Positions 44,965 to 57,462 are shown, numbered from the stretch's first letter. The stretch is 64,000 nt of DNA from Heliopora coerulea (GCA_030142905.1 JASJOG010000027.1:620001-684000); one strand, 5' to 3'. The notes: a model not told the origin generated them from the sequence alone. A program made the numbers and translations.

Positions 44965-47458
44965 ATTTAAAATTGGACATCAAAATATCACCAGCTTAAC
45001 TAAACATATCGATGAACTCGGAATCTTTATCCATGAGAACCCCTTTGAAATTCTATATACGACACAGAGGTTGAAATTGACGGTTATGAAATAGTAAGAA
45101 AAGATAGAAATCGAAATGGAGGTGGCGTTGCAATATACCTACGCAACAATATTCCATATGTTGAACGAGGCGTTTTAACGCCCGTAAATGTGGAAGCGAT
45201 ATGTCTCGAAATTAAGAAACCGAAAAGCAAACTTGTATTGATTTCTACATGGTATTGCCCACCTAACTCCAAAGGTGATGTATTTGACCGTTTTGAAAAA
45301 TTCTTACAGGAAATCGATAATGAAAACAAAGAAATGATCATAACCGGGGACTTCAACTGTGATATGCTAAGTAACGATAACCATAACCCTAACATTAAAA
45401 AATTAAAAGATGTAATAGACATCTACCAACTACAACAACACATTGATAATCCTACTAGGATAACTACTTCAACTAAAACCTTAATAGATCTCATACTTAC
45501 TAGAATTGATGATACTAGAACAATAGATTCAGGAGTCATGGACTTGGGGATCAGCGATCATAATCTCATTTACATAAGCAGAAAGATAGGAATCCCTAAA
45601 GGAAACCCTAAACTAATTGAGACAAGACAGTTCAAGCATTTTAACACTATTGAATTTCAAAATAATATTTGAGAAGCTTTTAGCAATTTCGGTCATCACA
45701 CTGATCCCAATATAGCGTGGCATGAGTGTAAAGAGGTTTTTCTCCACATCGCTGACCACCATGCACCTCTGCGAGTAAGAAAAGTCAAAAGTGAATATAA
45801 ACCGTGGCTTACTAATGAAATAAAGAACTTGAGTTACCGCAGGGATTATCTGAAAAAGAAAACAGTGAGTCTTAATTCACCCGCATATCACCAAGCATAT
45901 AAGAAATGCAGAAATCAAGTTAAACATCTCATTGAAGATGTCAAAACAAAATACTTTAGAATCAAATTTTAAAACAGCACAAACACCAAGGATAGCTGGA
46001 AGATCATAAATGAGTTACTTAATAAGAGGTCAAAGACCACTACAATAAATGAGATAATAATTAATCACAATATGGTGACTGGAGATGAAAATATTGCCAA
46101 TGAGTTTAATAACTTCTTTTGTGAAATAGGACCAGAATTTGTTGAAGATATTCCCCAGATTGACCGTTATTCCCTATATTATGTGACTCCTGGAACTAAC
46201 GTCTTCAAATTCAAAAATATTACCAATGCAGATTTGATGTATGCGTTAAAGGAGATGAAAGCAGGTAAAGCATCAGGTCTATATAAGATTTCCAGCAAAT
46301 TACTTCGGGCAGCAGGGAATTCTATACACGAATCCCTACTTGTCGTTTTTAATTATATTTTGAATACGGGCATTTTCTCAGATGAGATGAAACTTGCTAA
46401 AAATTACTCCTATTTATAAATCGGGAGAAAAAAACTGACTGCGGAAATTATAGACCTATTTCGGTGATATCTGCAGTAGCAAAAATTCTTGAGAACTTAT
46501 TTATGATCAAGTATTTCACTTTCTTAATGACAATAAAGTTATTTCAAATCAACGGTCAGGATTTCGTTCCTTTCACTCAACTGAAACTTCATTACTACAA
46601 TTTGCAAATCAATGCCTTATAAATATGGACAATGGTCTAGTAAATGGCATTCTATTTCTAGATCTCAAAAAAGCTTTCGACACTGTAGACCACAAAATTC
46701 TTTTATCCAAACTAGAGCGCTACGGAATCAGAGGAACTGCTTTAAAGATATTTCAATCCTATCTTCATGGAAGGAAACAAGTATGTATACATCAGAATGC
46801 ACTGTCGGAGCCTAAAGAAATTACATGCGGTGTTCCTCAGGGATCAAATCTTGGTCCGTTACTCTTCCTCTTATACATTAATGATCTTCCAAATTGTCTT
46901 GATAAAACTCTAGCATCAATGTTTGCGGACGACACCAATTTATCTTGTCATGGAGAGTCGTCCGCAGACATTGAAAGCAAACTTAACATTGATCTAGATA
47001 ACGTACATAAATGGCTAACTGCCAATAAGTTAACACTGAATGAAGAGAAAACGGAATTTATGCTGATCGGGTCCAGACAGAGACTAAACCAATTTTCCGG
47101 TAATCCTAATATAATTTTTGGCAACCATACAATACAACAGGTGCCAAATAAGAAAGTTTTAGGAGTTATTATTGATGAAAATCTAAAGTGGAATGAACAC
47201 AATGATGTTCAATGCAAGAACATTTCTAAAGCTACTGCGCTGTTAAGGAGAGCAAAACAGTTTGTAACTCACGAAGCACTCTTAAATATGTTCAATTCAC
47301 TTGTACTGCCCCACTTCACCTATTGTTCGATTGTATGGAATGATGGGAACTGCGCTCACATTGATAAACTATATAAATTACAAAAGCAAGCCGCTCAAGT
47401 GATAACGGGTTCTAATTACGAAATAAGATCAACAGAAATTTTTGATGAACTACAATAG
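44965..47458 (+). pseudogene. Retroelement ORF2: endonuclease (internally deleted) and reverse transcriptase
   Basis: The order is KGFKIGHQNI (start of the EEP fold), then a deletion near 45060 that removes the block carrying the catalytic Glu, then ITGDFNCDML and LGISDHNLIY. The linker follows with stops near 45670 and 45970. The RT starts at about 46260 (KAGKASG) and is disrupted around 46410-46500. From 46625 it is a clean 277-codon frame with FLDLKKAFDTVDH, GVPQGSNLGPLLF and FADDTNLS. Both catalytic Asp motifs survive, but the endonuclease cannot work and the frame is broken several times. Confidence 0.82.
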
Positions 47459-47540
47459 GAACCTAAAATCGCTCCGATTAACGTTACAAACAAGATTTCG
47501 AAAATCATTCTGGTAGTTGTATTCAACAGATGTATCATGG

Positions 47541-50500
47541 GAACCGGCCATTGCATAAATGCCAAAGGGCATCATTGAACTGGCATAGCCTCAATTTCAT
47601 TCTTTTAATTTATTAATTTCAATTCTTTTAATTTCAATTTATTCATTGAACTCTAAAAAGGAATGGAAACTGGCTCCTTATACCGAGACCAGTGATTGAA
47701 TCGGAAGCCGAAATGGGAGGAGCCATGTAGGTCCAAAACTAGCGAGTAGTTCACATGCGTGGTGGAAAAGTGAGAGAATCGGAAAGTGCGTCCTCGTTGC
47801 GATTTATATGGGTAAGTTTATTTTTCTGTGTTGCCTTATTTGATAGGATAAAAGAAAACTGTCAAAAAACCCAAACCTTAGTTTACCGTTGTGCCCATAT
47901 CTAGTGTTTTATTGTGTAGAGGGAGGGAACTGGGAGCTACACACTGACCTACATGTCTGCCTGCATGATAGCTTGGAAGTTCAGCTTACAGGTATCGTTC
48001 TATTCCTTTCAGAGTTTGATAGTATTACCCTTTGTTTCAAGCTATTGTCCTTTTTGAGTTAGTAGAAGTCAGAAATAAGTGGAGGCTATGCGTTAAAACA
48101 TATGGTGGTTATGATATTGGTCTGTGAGTCGCCCCATTATGGTATATGTCCTTACAACATAAGGTCTAATTTATCGTCTCATTTCAGTCATGTCGAATGC
48201 AATTTAATCCCAACCGTAGACTTATAAAGGATTTAAATTGGACTGAAATTCAGCTTCAAAGCCCGGGTCGCAATTCGGTCGTGTCAAGGGTCTGTCCGAT
48301 AACTGGGAGTTCAAATCTTGGACTCCTGAGCTATTTCTACCACGATCGAATACTGCTTATGGAAGAAAGAGCATAAGTACAGCGGATCAAATTTTTCGAG
48401 CTCTTTTCTTATTCACGAGAAAAGTAGTGAGTCTCAGCATTCTTTTAACCGACATATTTTTTCTGCCAGCCCGATAAATGATAACTAATATTTATCTGTC
48501 TAGCAGCTTTATATGTCACCAGTAAAATTTTTGTTCCGGCTAATACCAGGCGATTTTGCTCTGGAGACTGACGATTTTAAGCCCCATCAGTACACACGAT
48601 ACACATACATTCTTTCAAAAGCTATCATGACCAGCTTTTGAGCAAGGCTTCTTGTCAAGGAAAACTTGATCGTTTGCACGGGGTTTTATTCAGCAGAGGT
48701 CAGAGGGGAAACTCCAGCCGTGTCAAAGAATTAACAAAGCTGTACTTAGCTTGCGATGTCTCGTTTCTTTCTACAAAACACTTCCAAAGAATTGTATTTA
48801 AATATGTCATATACGTACGACGCTTAAACCCGTTAAATTCTAAGCAAATTGGGCTAGGTGTTTCCAACGACCTGCTTGACCAAAGAGTAACGAGCACTTT
48901 GCCACTTGCAACAAGGCAGGGAAGCAGTGGTCCATGGCGTACAAAGACACAACCACGTGCTATTCAGGGCTCGTGCTTCTTACACAATCTTGCTGTTTTT
49001 GGTATAATCAACAGGTTCCCTGAAGGTCATCAGCTTAATACGATTGTCCCTTACGATTTTTCCTCCTGCCATATGCAATTATCTCTCAATAGCGCAATTC
49101 ATGCAAACGATTTGTACAAGAATGTTGCAGTTTGCCCTAAGGTCTCTTGTGAATAACTCTCATGCATCAGGAGGAACGATGGTGGGCAAAAATTGTGTCA
49201 TGTAGACCAGCGTTAACTTTTCTTGAAAATTAGTGTTATCAGTGGAGGCAATTGACGGTTTTTTCCTTAATTCTTCCAGTTTAAACTCATCATCATGTTG
49301 CTTAGCAGTGTTTCCGTCGAGGAAGTTGTTTGGCTGGGTTTTAAGGGCTGAAGGCCAAGAGTTCTCAGTTGAGACGCGGTGAAAGATTCTCATGTGTGAA
49401 ATGCGGTTTTCTCAACACGATGACAGATTTCTCCCCAAGAGCGCCCTGAAACCTTACTATGGTCTTAGTAAGGGTTTTTGTTCATTAGTCAAACTAGCAT
49501 TTTCTCATGTTCTGTACGCGTCGAGGAATACGTAGAAGTGGGGGACTCAGTGAACTGTTAGGTGGTGACGGACCGCTTTGCAGCCGGCAAAGAAAGAAGT
49601 GTTACTCGTTTTAGGAGGTTCAGGAGGAAAAGTTTATAAAATGTAAGGTCTCTGAAATGCCTTCGTGCATTTAAGACTTTTTTAGTATGTTTTACACTTT
49701 AACGTTCTTTAGAAACGAAACGGTATCTGCAGCGATTTCACGACGGCCTAAGTTCTTTTATAGTTCACGAATAAAACGTTTAGAAATTTTGTTTATTACT
49801 CAACAATTGAAAAACCAGAAGAGGTTCCATTGTGGATCCGCTACTTCGACATGTACCTGTATGATGTCATGATGAATCGCAACGGCCAATGTTTTCTGGG
49901 GCCACTTCAAGGCTATAACAAGACAAACCGTCTATGCATTTCATTACAGAGTGGCATTTTAAATTGTACGGCCAACCAAAATGTGGGGGGCATAAATGAT
50001 ACATTGGCTCCCATTGTCGCCCATCCCTCCTTCTTTAAAAAAACGTGGGGACTTGTCCCCCCTGACTGCGGCCAATCGACTTCCATGCCTTTATCACGTG
50101 GGTAATTCTCTTCGCACAATAAACATTGGTCTAGAAAAATGCAAAATGAAGCTAGAAGTAAATAAGCAAAAAATGTGGTTTCTCCAAGATTTATATTATT
50201 CGTGTTCCTGAAATAAATCTTTATTTCGGTTTTTAATGGAAAAATGAGCGAATATTTATCACGTGAAATTCACTTGAAAACCACGTGAAACAGTGTAGGA
50301 CACGTGATATGGTGGTGACTGTGCGACGTTGGCGTACTAACAGACGATCGGTAAACCAAGGTCAATCCCGTATCCTCAGAGAATTGTTTTTTGAACTCTG
50401 GACTGGAATAGAATTCATAATCGTCTCATAACAGGTGAGGACACGCTGACCATCGAGCTGGTACAGAATAAGATGGAGAGCAATGACAGCAAGTGGCTAA

Positions 50501-50814
50501 TTGTTCAGTAATTCAAAGTCCGTGCTGCCTAAACTGTCTTCCCAATAGTCTCAGTGTAATAGTCGATAAGCCTGCGTACACCAGAAACCTTGAGAATGAA
50601 AATGTTTTTTTGTGAGGATCCAAGCTGCAGTGCACCAGCTTTCGGCAACCTCTTGATAGTGTGGAATTGATTTTATGAAAGGTTGTGCATTGATTTATTA
50701 GAGAAACACATGAGTGGGAATGTAGCACATGGGAGTCAGTTTGCTGGCGATATACGCACTCTCGTAATTTGAGTCCCAATTGTCACGATGAGTCTACAGC
50801 TGGAAACTTCCAGC
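47541..50814. other. Unassigned region between retroelement and SINE
   Basis: No feature is recognised with confidence. A 172-codon plus-strand frame at 48638-49156 (starting MSKASCQGKLDRLHGVLF) is longer than most chance frames here, but it has no domain I know and no supporting context. AT-rich stretches with repeated AATTCTTTTAATTT occur near 47620. Confidence 0.4.
48638..49156 (+). CDS. Unrecognised 172-codon open frame
   Basis: The frame opens with ATG at 48638 and runs to TAA at 49154. Its composition is mixed, with no membrane segments, repeats or motifs I recognise. It may be chance or a decayed repeat fragment. It is listed only because of its length in an AT-rich region. Confidence 0.15.
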   Translation: MSKASCQGKLDRLHGVLFSRGQRGNSSRVKELTKLYLACDVSFLSTKHFQRIVFKYVIYVRRLNPLNSKQIGLGVSNDLLDQRVTSTLPLATRQGSSGPWRTKTQPRAIQGSCFLHNLAVFGIINRFPEGHQLNTIVPYDFSSCHMQLSLNSAIHANDLYKNVAVCPKVSCE

Positions 50815-50893
50815 TTTGTGTCGGTAGTTGAATGTGTAGGGCGTCTCAAAATGCATCAGAAGGTTACGGGTTTGAATCCCATTTTGGGATCAG
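50815..50893 (+). repeat. Diverged tRNA-derived SINE head
   Basis: GTAGTTGAATGTGTAGGGC (A-box-like), CGTCTC, CATCAGAAGGTTACGGG and GGTTTGAATCCC (B box) follow the same order as the tRNA-like segment at 21785-21860. It shares CATCAGAAGGTT exactly with that segment, in the opposite orientation in the window. The acceptor and anticodon stems are eroded. Confidence 0.55.
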
Positions 50894-51154
50894 AAATATT
50901 TTTTTGAGAATCTAAGCTTGGCGTGGCTATAAGCTTCATCGAACGTCTGATTACTTAGAGTGTCCACTCGTGTGGTATCGATAGGCATCCGTTGAATCCG
51001 TTGCATTTAGCTTAAAACAGGTAAATCCTAAGGAAGTCATTTATTCAGAACAACTTAATGAACAGTGGTGTCGTTAAGGGGGGCATGGGGAGGGTCATTC
51101 CCATGCAAAAATTTGTACCATTACTATATTAGACTGATGGTTTTTACTATCTTA

Positions 51155-51305
51155 TACAGCTACCGCATGAAACATGTGACTGGTCTGAAGCTACTGAAGG
51201 TCACACACCACTACCATACGCCATATACCCTGACTTCACAACATGATTACACACGAGTGATTTCACGTGATCACTTGATCACATGTGAAAGGATTAAATA
51301 TCGTA
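51155..51305 (+). repeat. TTCACATGTGA-rich interspersed repeat, copy 1
   Basis: GCATGAAACATGTGACTGGT, CTACTGAAGGTCACAC, CATACGCCATATACCC and GATCACATGTGAAAGGATTAAA occur in the same order as at 57893-58045. A CAGTGGTGTCGTTAAGG start at 51063 resembles a hAT-type terminus, so the repeat may be part of a larger non-autonomous element. Confidence 0.6.
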
Positions 51306-52341
51306 ATGATTCGAATAAACGCCCGGCGCGCTTATTTTATTTTTAAGGGTTCAGAGGTGGCGCTGATTCACGAGGGGATGCTTAATTGAAAAATGGCGCT
51401 TATTTCATTTTTGGAAAAATACCACAATCTGAATCCATAAAAAAATTCGAAAGTTTAACAAGTATTTTTACAAGAACTTTAAAGCGAAAACAAGTAAATC
51501 TGAAACGCCAGTAAACCCTGGAGTCCTTTGAGCTCTCCAAGACAAGAGTGTACAAGTTAGAGTTGCGGGACCAAGGAGGCTAGGAGATGGTTACGGCATC
51601 GCACCAAGCAAGAACCACCAGCTTGACCATGGCTAAACGATTTGAAGAAGAGGTCCAGCAACTGAAAGAACTTTGCTCTCCCATAGAAATCAAAGCCGAA
51701 TCACTGCACGAGAAGACCATCATTCGAATTCACAGTCAATAAAGGGACAGCTGATCTCGTAAGACGGTTCACGTGGTTCTTATTATTAAGAAGTCATTTA
51801 CCGTACACATGGAAGACTGATTCATCGACTGGGGCCTTATTTGTTTCCCTTTCTACCCCTTAAACAGAACCCCGAGCGAGATTTGCACCCGATCCGCGTA
51901 GAGCAAAGGCATCTACTGAATCCTTGTAAATTTCCCGAAATCGCCCGACAGCTCAAGTGCTTCATGTATTGCACCCAATATTGTGTACATTATGGCATTT
52001 TCGGAAAGCGAAATTGTGACTCCTTGCGACTTCTGCTTGCTCCCGTAAATATTCTTAATTCGTTGGTACTGTACACGTATGTCATGCTTCAACGCAATCA
52101 CGTACCAAGGACGTTTCTCCGACCTTGTTGAAGGCTGGTCATAAACAGTATATATGACCAAATATGACCAAATTCGTGTCATGACAGCGTTTACTTGGTT
52201 GCCTAGCAACCAACAGATTCAACAAGACTTGCATTTTCGTTACGATGCTCTGTCATTTTGTTGCAAGTGTCAGGAGTGTGAACTAGGGCTAAGGTGAAAA
52301 ACATTTAACATTTCTCGACTTAGATCGTATTGCTTGCTTTA
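51306..52341. other. Unassigned, no gene recognised
   Basis: This region contains repeated CGCTTATTTYATTTTT phrases near 51330-51410 and a short Glu/Lys-rich frame near 51585-51742 (MAKRFEEEVQQLKEL), possibly a coding fragment. No domain is identified. Confidence 0.35.
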
Positions 52342-52559
52342 AGTCTGCCGCACACCAACCGATTTTTTGTGGAAGCCCTGTCGGGTTACAAAATATTGGT
52401 CAATGAGCAGCTGTTCACGACAACTGTACGACAAGATCGGGGGTTGTCGGATCTAATCAAACATGTTTGATCTGTAAACGTCTGGTCAGATTTAATCTAC
52501 CAGCATGCGGTCGTCTCCGATCGTTTCCCGACAAAAAATCGGCCAGTGTGCGGCCGACT
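52342..52559. mobile_element. MITE with TTA target duplication (PIF/Harbinger-like)
   Basis: AGTCTGCCGCACACCAACCG at 52342 is mirrored by the complement ending GTGTGCGGCCGACT at 52559. The inverted repeats are about 29 bp with four mismatches and both include ATTTTTTGT. TTA lies on each side (52339-52341 and 52560-52562). It is 218 bp with no protein. Confidence 0.82.
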
Positions 52560-52955
52560 TTATCACATTCAGTTGTTCTGTTCAGCAAAGATGCACTTTC
52601 AGCAGTTCGACAAGTGGCCACAATAGAACTAATTCTCGAAAGGGCGCATGGAACTGTTACCTGGGATATTGATCAGCTTATTTTATTCAAGCAAATTTAT
52701 TACAACTATGAGGCATAAAAAAGTTTGGTTACGCTTCGTAATTTGAATGAATTTACATTGTACACAATGGTAGATCTTTTCCAAGATCACTTCGAAAGTG
52801 GCAACTTGAGTTGATGTTCCCATTATATTCCCAAGATGTTTGATGACTGGAAGGACAACTCAACCGTTTGTGATGTCGTTGGGTTTTTCGAAACATAATG
52901 AAACTTTTAAAAACTTACAAACTTACAAACCAAAGAAAACCATGACGATAGTTTG

Positions 52956-54495
52956 TCAAACCTTTGTGAGCACAACAGCTGAGCCCATGCTTCTTGGCAT
53001 AATCATTGGCGGAAGATCTTCCCAAATGTAACGATCAAAACTAAAGCATTCAACTGAACTAAGTGCTTCAAAGTTATGATCATACCCTCCCATAACGATT
53101 ATCATATTTCCAGTTATGACAACAGGACACTCTGCTCTTTTGTACTTCATAGGTGGCAACATCACTGTCTTCTCTGTCTTTACATTGTACATCATTGCTC
53201 TATCTAACACAACACCATTCCTATCACACCCTCCCGGCAAAATCACATCATCTGCATGACCAACGATTCCCATACCACTCACAGCAAAAGGTAAAGGAGC
53301 CAATTGGCAACATTCTTTCGTATTCACGTCATACATCAAAACACTACTCATAGAGTCCTCATACTCATCAGAAGTCGACCCGCCAACAATCAAAACCTTA
53401 TCAAATAAAAAAATACGGCTCCATGGTATGATCTGGGCTGTGGCATACGAGTTATTAACTTTGATGTGAAAGGATGATTGAGCGAGACTTCAAAGATACC
53501 ATCCGCTATTCCGTATTCATCATCATTATTACCTCCAATAATTAACAAATGATGCTTCAAAACTACGCACTTTGCACCAATACAATGACACGATAGCTTC
53601 GCAGGAAACTCAGACCATTTTAGTGCACCGTCATTGGTCTCCAATGCCTCCATGGCGTCATTGATCTCCAATGCCTCCATAGCGTCACTTGGACAACTAT
53701 CATTACTCCCTCCACAAACAATAATTTGGTTTCCATAAACAAATGAAAATGCTCCTTTGCGACTTGTTAGCATCGATGGAAATCGATTCCACGTTCTCCT
53801 ATGCCAGTTGAAAATCTCAACGGATCTTGTTGCCTTACCTGAGGGGGATTTCTCTCCTCCAGTAATAACGATTTCTCCTCTCGAGTTGAAACAAGATGGG
53901 CCCTGAATAGCGTGTCTAATAGTTTTAATCTCATCTTTCATTTCAGCCATCGTGCCTCTGACTTCGTGCCTTACCTCGTCTTTTAATAAATGTATTTCGT
54001 CTTTCATTAACGCCAAGTAGCTTTTCATTTTGTTCAATTGTTGCCGCATTTCAATACAATTATCGCATTTCACCTTCCTAAAGTTACAAACTTGGGTCTC
54101 ATGATGCTCCTGATCTCGTTTGGTTGTGACCAGCAAGCATCCCTCGTTGGAACACTCCACGGGACAGTAAGTACAATTAATAACGTGAGTTTCCAGATGT
54201 TCTAGACGTACATACAACCGCTACTGAAGTAATCGCAACGAATCTTTAGCTCGGATAAACAATTGTTTACAATTCTTAGGGGTTCCTTTAAAGTTTGCAA
54301 CATCAATGATTCCCTACATGTTGGGCACGTCTGCGAAGTCTCCAGATGCCGCACGATGCATGCAGTACAGAAATGATGCTGATTGTTTTGACACATCACT
54401 GGTTTCTTCAAAACGTTCATACAAATTGGGCAGTGAAAGTTCTGACTGACAGGCTTTTCAAACCGATTATCAGCGTATCCTTCGTCGAAGTACAT
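52956..54495 (-). pseudogene. RING / TRAF-type zinc finger / coiled coil / kelch protein gene, two frame changes
   Basis: This is an intronless locus of about 513 codons in three frame segments (54495-54202, then to 53390, then to 52956). In order there is a C3HC4 RING (CPICMNVLKKPVMCQ, then TCPTC), a TRAF-type zinc finger (CPVECSNEGC, then CNFRKVKCDNC), a coiled coil (about 54060-53930) and about five kelch repeats marked by ITGG, VCGG, IIGG, IVGG and VMGG. Such a protein would be a kelch-substrate E3 ubiquitin ligase. The first frame change falls at CMYV/YVRLEHL (about 54205-54215). The second lies in a run of seven T at about 53405. Both are one-base gaps, so they may be assembly errors rather than true decay. 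A 27-bp tandem duplication (DAMEALEIN/DAMEALETN) lies at about 53640-53695. With the frames restored it would be complete. Confidence 0.8.
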
Positions 54496-56389
54496 TGCGG
54501 AAATGCCTCACTGCTGTTTTGTTCAACTTAACAGAAGCGACACGTTACAATACATTAAATGAAGATAGTGAATTCACCAGAAAGAGAAGGAGAAAGAAGA
54601 AAGATAACTTATTTACAGTTGGTTCTTCCTGTTTTCTCACCTGCTTTACTCGTCGTTGATCGGTGAAGGTGGATTCTGAGTGGATTCGGAAGTGGTGAAC
54701 GAAAGTACAAAAGTGAACCTCGTACAACGAGGAACGAAGGCTCAGCTACGTACTAGCTTGTTATAATTACTTTACATCGGTTACAGGGTCAGTATTTAAT
54801 TAACCCTGTCCTTCGAATACTTTCCGATGTCGTATGTAAACGATTTTCCAAAATAAAATGGAGGAGATCGATGAAGTTTGGAGGAGTGAATTGGGTATTT
54901 AGGTTTCAAAATTGTCGTAGGAATTCGGTATGATCAGAGAGGCCTTTATGGATTGACAGGCCTGTACGTTTCTTCACTCTAAAGTGAAATTATTTCTAAT
55001 GTTAGATTGGCTTGCTGTGCAAAAGTGATCTCACACCTTGGCGAAGGACTCACACTCTCCAGGTTTGTTCGTTATTGCGTCATGCTTGTTATAGAGGGTC
55101 CCTAATAACCAGTGTGCATTGCGGGCGTTTGTTGTTTATATTCTTAAAAATTTGGTTTATTTATTTATTTATCTATTTATTTATCTGTCTATTTTTCTAC
55201 CTATTTATTTATTTTATTTATTTATTTTACTTATTTATTTAATCTTCTTTAAATACAGTAGCCTACTCAGAAGTTTATAACTACTTAAAAGCAGAAATTC
55301 AAATGTTGTTTTTCAACGGGCCATGTACAGAAATATACTAAAATACAACAAAATGTAGAAGTAATAAAAACTACCTATAATTGTACGAAGATACACTAAC
55401 TACAAATGATCACAGAATAGAAATAAATTTATTATAAATTTACTATCTGAAGATAACCTAATTAATAATCAAAATTTTCTTCAAAATATCATCATTTTTT
55501 TTTTCTAAGAATTGGTTTTAATTTCGTTTTAAAGTCGTGAATGGGAAGAGAAGTGTTTTTTCAGTCGGAAGGAAGAGTCAGTTCCATGCATCAGCAGCCA
55601 AACACTACAGCTGCGTTTCATAGCGTTGGAGGTTTTGATCTTATCGATATTTTACTGTTTCTTCGTAAACTATATATTTTATTATCATATATTTGAAGTA
55701 GTCCTGTCATAGTTCTTAGAGCATCACGTTTCAAACAAAACCATTTGTAGAGAATCAAAATTCTAAAACCAATTTCTACGCTCTCAGTGTGTGTGCCACA
55801 CTCACCAATCAATTTATACGATCCCACAATGTTTCACCTCACGCTACGTCCATGAGCAGGTCAGAACAACAGCCATGAATACATGACACAAGGACGGGCT
55901 ACGAGAACCGAATGGGAAGGATCAGCTACCCCCCTGGCTACGTTCGTGTGCTTTGTCTTTGGTCGTACCACAGGACAGCCATTTCTAAATGTAACCAATA
56001 CTAACCATTATCCTTTTCGCGCAGTAACGGTTGTATATTGCTGAAATATGGGAAGACAGGGTTTCTGAATTATTAACTTTGGTAAGGAGAAACCTCTTTC
56101 TTGCTAAACACAGGGTAACATGCCAAACATTCCTCAACTGTTGCTACAGCTATTCAAAGGTTACAAAGTGTGGTGTTAAATACAGCTGGTCTTTATCGGT
56201 ACCGTCAATTCTACCTTTCCATTTTGAATTGAATGAAAGGATTTCGTTTGGGTGTCAACTAGCCAACGTTCGGTACACCCGATTGCAACTCTTGGTAAGT
56301 GGCTTAAATCCTCAGGTGTCCCACCTCCTTGGGTACGCTACTGCCCAAAGCAAACAAATTGTATAAAGTGTAAACAACCCTGACAAGCT
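54496..56389. other. Upstream flank of the RING-kelch locus, no gene
   Basis: No second exon or other gene is recognised. A (TTTA)n tract lies at about 55155-55245. The frame at 55618-55827 is not recognisable. Confidence 0.5.
55155..55245 (+). repeat. (TTTA)n simple repeat
   Basis: TTTATTTATTTA-type units with scattered CTG and CTA variants. They produce a Phe/Leu/Tyr-rich frame that is not a gene. Confidence 0.95.
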
Positions 56390-57150
56390 AAGAGACGCAA
56401 ACAAACTAAAGGCCAAACAAAACAGATCATCCAAACAAAACTGAGAAACTAGGAAACCATAAACCTAACTATAAACAAATCTAGCTGGCATAATTACAAA
56501 ACTAAACTAAATGATCCAATTTAAAAGGTATTATCCAAACAAATTGTAGAAGTTAAAGTAAACAAGGCAAACAAACCAAGATGAACCAAACAAGAAAAAT
56601 GGTCCAAACAAAACTGATAAGCTAGGAAACCGTAAATCTTACGATCAACAGATCTTACATGCATAACGACAAAAATAAACCAAACAATCCAAAGCAAACG
56701 GTATTATCCAATCAAAAATGATACGTTAAACGAGGCAAACAAACTAAATGATCCAAACAAGAGAAACGACCTAAACGAAACTGAAAAGCTAGGAAACTAT
56801 AAATCTGACAGTTAACAAATCTAGTGAACATAACGACAAAAATAAACCCAATGATCCAAAGCAAACAGTATTATCCAAACGAACCTTTCAAGTTAAATGA
56901 AGCAAATAAACTAAATGATCCAGACAAGAAAAATGATCCAAACAAACTTAACAAGCTTAACGACGTAAACACATCAAATGATCCAAAGCAAACATACTGT
57001 TAAAAAACCCCTGAGATATTGAATGATGCAAACAAACAAAAGAATCAGAACAAATTCAACAAGACAGTTGACAATAAACCTGACTATATAAACAATACAT
57101 ACAACAAGCTTAAAACCTGGTTCACACGCGTGACATAAGGATAAGGATAA

Positions 57151-57462
57151 AGGTGGATTTCGACTTGGTGGAAAATGTCGCGCGCGACTTTTTCCTTTAG
57201 TCTTAAAGCAGATTTCCAATGGGTGTAAAAAACCGTGCGGGCGATGTCGTTCTTCGAGTTCATTGGCTGATATTAGCTGACGCAAAATGCCGAGCGGAAA
57301 AGTTGACTTCAAGTCATAATAGATTTGTCGCCCACGCGACTATTTACACCCACTGGAAATCGGCCTTTAGGAGCTCTCGCATGGAACCAAGCACTAATCT
57401 ATTCAATTTTAACAATGCTGCTGTAGCGCGAGCGACATTTTGCACCAAGTGGAAATCCACTT
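57151..57462. mobile_element. Middle MITE of the nest, TAA target duplication
   Basis: AGGTGGATTTCGACTTGGTG at 57151 pairs with CACCAAGTGGAAATCCACTT ending at 57462. The pairing continues into GAAAATGTCGC. TAA flanks both sides (57148-57150 and 57463-57465), PIF/Harbinger-style. Confidence 0.8.
57206..57366. mobile_element. Inner MITE of the nest, TTA target duplication
   Basis: AAGCAGATTTCCAATGGGTG at 57206 pairs with CACCCACTGGAAATCGGCCT ending at 57366. TTA lies on each side (57203-57205 and 57367-57369). The terminal motif GATTTCCA is shared with the middle element, so the two belong to one superfamily. Confidence 0.82.

Larger units (their letters stand above)
44099..47540 (+). mobile_element. 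Nearly full-length CR1/L2-like retroelement with SGNH-type ORF1
   Basis: This inserts at the end of the partial X segment. ORF1 (44204-44933) encodes an esterase-like domain, and ORF2 (about 44965-47458) an EEP endonuclease and reverse transcriptase. The 3' end seems cut short: after FDELQ the expected RT C-terminus does not continue, and I see no simple-repeat tail. The right boundary is approximate. It is the most complete retroelement in the window. Confidence 0.8.

Noticed and set aside
48241..48345. tRNA-like B box (GGGAGTTCAAATCTTGGACTCC)
   Set aside because: No A box at a suitable distance and no stem structure around it.
55012..55242. Phe/Tyr/Leu-rich membrane-protein-like frame
   Set aside because: Most of it is a (TTTA)n simple repeat.
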